Origin: an uncultured Collinsella sp.
GTDB lineage: Bacteria > Actinomycetota > Coriobacteriia > Coriobacteriales > Coriobacteriaceae
Reading direction: 5' to 3'
Length of the DNA: 31,368 nucleotides
Assembly: GCA_902497025.1 (NCBI GenBank)
Contig: CABVDJ010000029.1
Span: 1-31,368 of the forward strand
Position numbers and translations under genes: made by a program
The notes under the pieces: model-generated
Told to the model about the DNA's origin: nothing
Databases searched by the model: none
Seen by the model: the letters and a program-made list of their open reading frames with translations, nothing else
Part shown: positions 29,253 through 31,368 of the stretch, in pieces
Numbering within the stretch: position 1 is the first letter of the stretch
Layout of the letters: every line of letters begins with the position of its first letter

Positions 29253-31205
29253 ATGACCACCGCCGATCCCAAAAAGAAAAAGAAGAAGCGTAAGAAGAAA
29301 GAGTCCCTTGAGCATAAGCGCAATCGTATCCTGGTAGCGCTAGGCATTTTTGCGGTGGTGTACGCCCTCGATGAGCTCGGCACCCTCACTGCCGCATTCG
29401 GCACCCCGGGCGACATCTACGCCAGCTTCACACTGTTCCTCGTGCCTTTTTTGATTGCCGGCTACGACGTGCTCCAAAAGGCATACAACAACATCCGCCG
29501 CGGCAAGGCGTTCGACGAGAGCTTCCTCATGGCCGTCGCGACCATCGGCGCGTTTGCCATGGTGCTCTTCCCCGACACCGACCCGCACATGGCCGAAGGC
29601 GCCGCCGTCATGCTGTTCTACCAGGTCGGCGAGCTGTTCCAGGCATACGCCGTGGGCAAGAGCCGTAAATCGATCAGCGCCATGATGGACATCGCGCCCG
29701 ACTACGCCAACGTCGAGCAACCCGACGGCTCACTCGAACAGGTCTTCCCCGATGACATCGCGGTCGGCACCGTGATCGTGGTCAAGCCCGGCGAGCGCGT
29801 GCCTATCGACGGCGTCATCGTCGAGGGCGAAACCCAGCTCGACACCGCCGCCCTTACCGGTGAGTCGGTCCCCCGCCCGGCCAAAACCGGAGACGATATC
29901 ATCAGCGGCTGCATCAACATGACGGGGCTCATCCACGTGCGCACCACCAAGCCCTTTGGCGAGTCCACCGTCGCACGCGTCCTGGAACTCGTGGAGAATG
30001 CCAGCGAAAAGAAGGCACGCACCGAGAACTTCATCACGCGCTTTGCCCGCATCTACACGCCCGCCGTCACCGGCGCTGCCGCGGTGCTCGCGCTCGGCGG
30101 TGGCCTGGTCACCGGTGCCTGGTCCGACTGGATTCTGCGCGGCCTGACCTTCTTGGTCGTCAGCTGCCCGTGCGCGTTGGTGATCAGCGTGCCGCTCAGT
30201 TTCTTTGGCGGCATCGGCGGCGCGTCCAAGCTGGGCGTTCTCATCAAGGGTTCTAACTACCTCGAGACGCTCGCCGACGTGGACACCGTCATCTTTGACA
30301 AGACGGGCACCCTCACCAACGGCACGTTCTCGGTGGTCGCGGTACACCCCGAGGCCGGCTATACCGAGCAGTCGTTGCTCGAAGTCGCAGCCCTTGCTGA
30401 GTCGTTCTCCGATCACCCCATCGCGCAGTCCGTACGTGTCGCCTACCAGGGCGAGGTCGACCCCAAGCGCGTAAGCGACTCCACCAACGACGCGGGCCAT
30501 GGCGTGACGGCAACCATCGACGGCAAGCACGTCGTCGTTGGCAATGCCAAGATGCTTGCTGCGGCCGGTATCGACGCTCCCAATTGCGAGGTTGTCGGCA
30601 CAATCCTCCACGTGCTCGTTGACGGCGTGTACGCCGGCCACATCGTGATTGCAGACACCGTTAAGGCCGATGCCGAGCAGACGATCCGCGACCTGCACGC
30701 CGCCGGCGTCAAGCGCACCGTCATGCTCACGGGCGACCGCGAGGAAGTGGCTGCTGCGGTGGCCAAGCAGCTGGGGCTCGACGAGTTCCACGCGCAGCTG
30801 CTGCCGGGCGACAAGGTCGAGCGTGTTGAAGCGCTGCTGGCAGCCGAAAGCGGCAAGGGCAAGCTCGCCTTTGTCGGCGACGGTATCAACGACGCACCCG
30901 TGCTCACGCGCGCCGATGTGGGCATCGCCATGGGCGCTATGGGCTCGGACGCCGCAATTGAGGCGGCGGACGTCGTGCTCATGGATGACAAGCCGTCCAA
31001 CATCTCCCGCGCGATCCGCGTGGCGCGCAAGACCATGTCGATTGTTTGGCAGAACATCATCTTTGCGCTGGGCATTAAGTTGCTGATTCTGGTGCTTGCG
31101 GCGCTCGGCATCGCCAACATGTGGCTTGCCGTGTTCGGCGACGTAGGCGTGGCGATCATCGCCATCCTGAACGCCATGCGCGCGATGGGTGTCAAGAACC
31201 TGTAG
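29253..31205 (+). CDS. P1B-type Zn/Cd/Pb-exporting ATPase
   Basis: A 650-residue inner-membrane ATPase that pumps divalent metal out of the cell. In order: TGES of the actuator domain (about residue 203), the ion-path CPC in SCPCALVISVPLS (about residues 304-306), the phosphorylated Asp in DKTGTLT (about residue 349), the HP dipeptide in SDHPIAQS (about residue 387), MLTGDRE and GDGINDAP (about residue 541), and a D in FGDVGVAI of the last helix, which with CPC marks the P1B-2 (Zn/Cd/Pb) class. Instead of an HMA domain the N-terminus has a run of about ten Lys/Arg residues. The ATG at 29253 follows GGGAGG; a longer frame from 29184 overlaps the operator and is rejected. Regulated by the nearby ArsR protein (inference). 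Confidence 0.95.
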   Translation: MTTADPKKKKKKRKKKESLEHKRNRILVALGIFAVVYALDELGTLTAAFGTPGDIYASFTLFLVPFLIAGYDVLQKAYNNIRRGKAFDESFLMAVATIGAFAMVLFPDTDPHMAEGAAVMLFYQVGELFQAYAVGKSRKSISAMMDIAPDYANVEQPDGSLEQVFPDDIAVGTVIVVKPGERVPIDGVIVEGETQLDTAALTGESVPRPAKTGDDIISGCINMTGLIHVRTTKPFGESTVARVLELVENASEKKARTENFITRFARIYTPAVTGAAAVLALGGGLVTGAWSDWILRGLTFLVVSCPCALVISVPLSFFGGIGGASKLGVLIKGSNYLETLADVDTVIFDKTGTLTNGTFSVVAVHPEAGYTEQSLLEVAALAESFSDHPIAQSVRVAYQGEVDPKRVSDSTNDAGHGVTATIDGKHVVVGNAKMLAAAGIDAPNCEVVGTILHVLVDGVYAGHIVIADTVKADAEQTIRDLHAAGVKRTVMLTGDREEVAAAVAKQLGLDEFHAQLLPGDKVERVEALLAAESGKGKLAFVGDGINDAPVLTRADVGIAMGAMGSDAAIEAADVVLMDDKPSNISRAIRVARKTMSIVWQNIIFALGIKLLILVLAALGIANMWLAVFGDVGVAIIAILNAMRAMGVKNL

Positions 31206-31267
31206 CACTCGTGGTCCCTCCGGCCGGGGTCGGGCTTGGTTTTGAAAACGTCCTCGACCAATGAAGC

Positions 31268-31304
31268 GCCCCCGTTCTGCTCCTTCGGAGCTACGAACGG
31301 GGGC
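31268..31304. terminator. Hairpin between converging genes
   Basis: GCCCCCGTTC and GAACGGGGGC form a perfect 10-bp stem, with an inner GCTCC/GGAGC stem-loop. It lies 63 bases after the ATPase stop codon. No T run follows, so terminator action is likely but not certain. Confidence 0.6.
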
Positions 31305-31322
31305 ACTTCTGGTCTGACGCTC

Positions 31323-31368
31323 CTATTTGGCAAGGTGTTTTTTAGAATCCATTTTGCGCTCGGCCTCG
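31323..31368 (-). CDS. C-terminal tail of an unknown minus-strand gene
   Basis: Reading in from the right edge on the minus strand gives ...EAERKMDSKKHLAK and a TAG stop. Only 14 residues are visible. They are basic and polar; no family can be named. The gene would converge on the ATPase gene with the hairpin between, a plausible layout, but so short a piece could also be chance. Confidence 0.4.
   Translation of the reverse strand, partial: EAERKMDSKKHLAK

Overview
The window looks like a chromosomal segment of a high-GC, anaerobic Coriobacteriia actinobacterium, most like Collinsella. This is inferred from base composition, the gene set (ATP-type PEP carboxykinase, lactate permease, a PflX-like radical SAM protein, a Clostridia-like serC/serA pair) and dispersed GGGAC-containing palindromes. 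No sequence search was possible. Most of it is ordinary housekeeping DNA. There are no rRNA genes, CRISPR arrays, transposase genes or prophage.

Layout. 1-1712: the start of an unknown coiled-coil protein, tRNA-Ala(CGC) with its terminator, a PflX-like radical SAM protein, and a structured RNA of about 170 nt that is probably 6S RNA. 1917-4399: a WecA/TagO-type lipid-linker sugar transferase and trpS with a terminator. 4440-7651 (minus strand): a B3/B4-domain protein, a MarR regulator, a DegV/FakB fatty-acid-binding protein and a one-domain MGMT protein, interspersed with four copies of a 35-41 bp palindrome. 7671-11191 (minus): pckA and lctP, separated by a cluster of palindromes; a 16-bp LacI-type palindrome lies upstream of pckA. 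11372-16042: a Wzx/MATE-like flippase, a 123-bp element bounded by 18-bp inverted repeats, a PPP-type phosphatase and an NhaP2-type antiporter with two RCK_C domains.

16269-22071 appears to be a serine-biosynthesis neighbourhood: serC, serA, an M20 peptidase and a shortened DUF1015-like protein, followed on the other strand by two tandem histidine phosphatases. No HAD-type serB is present in the window, so one of the histidine phosphatases could supply that step (inference). 22154-26613: a nitroreductase, an HdeD-like membrane protein co-transcribed with a YaiI/YqxD protein, a histidine-rich metal permease with operator-like TCCTAG repeats in its promoter, and a DEDDh exonuclease.

26614-28430 is visibly more AT-rich and holds one orphan gene for a probable PD-(D/E)XK-type nuclease; it looks like an acquired island. 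28431-31205 is a compact zinc/cadmium/lead efflux locus: an ArsR/SmtB repressor with a complete alpha-5 zinc site, a free-standing HMA domain, and a P1B ATPase whose N-terminus is a lysine tract instead of an HMA domain. Three related operators tie these genes together. The window ends in the 3' tail of an unknown minus-strand gene.

I did not find a clearly new multi-gene system. The items most worth pursuing are the orphan nuclease, the split metal-ATPase locus and its operators, the GGGAC palindrome families, the serine cluster with its degenerate DUF1015 protein, and the candidate small RNAs.
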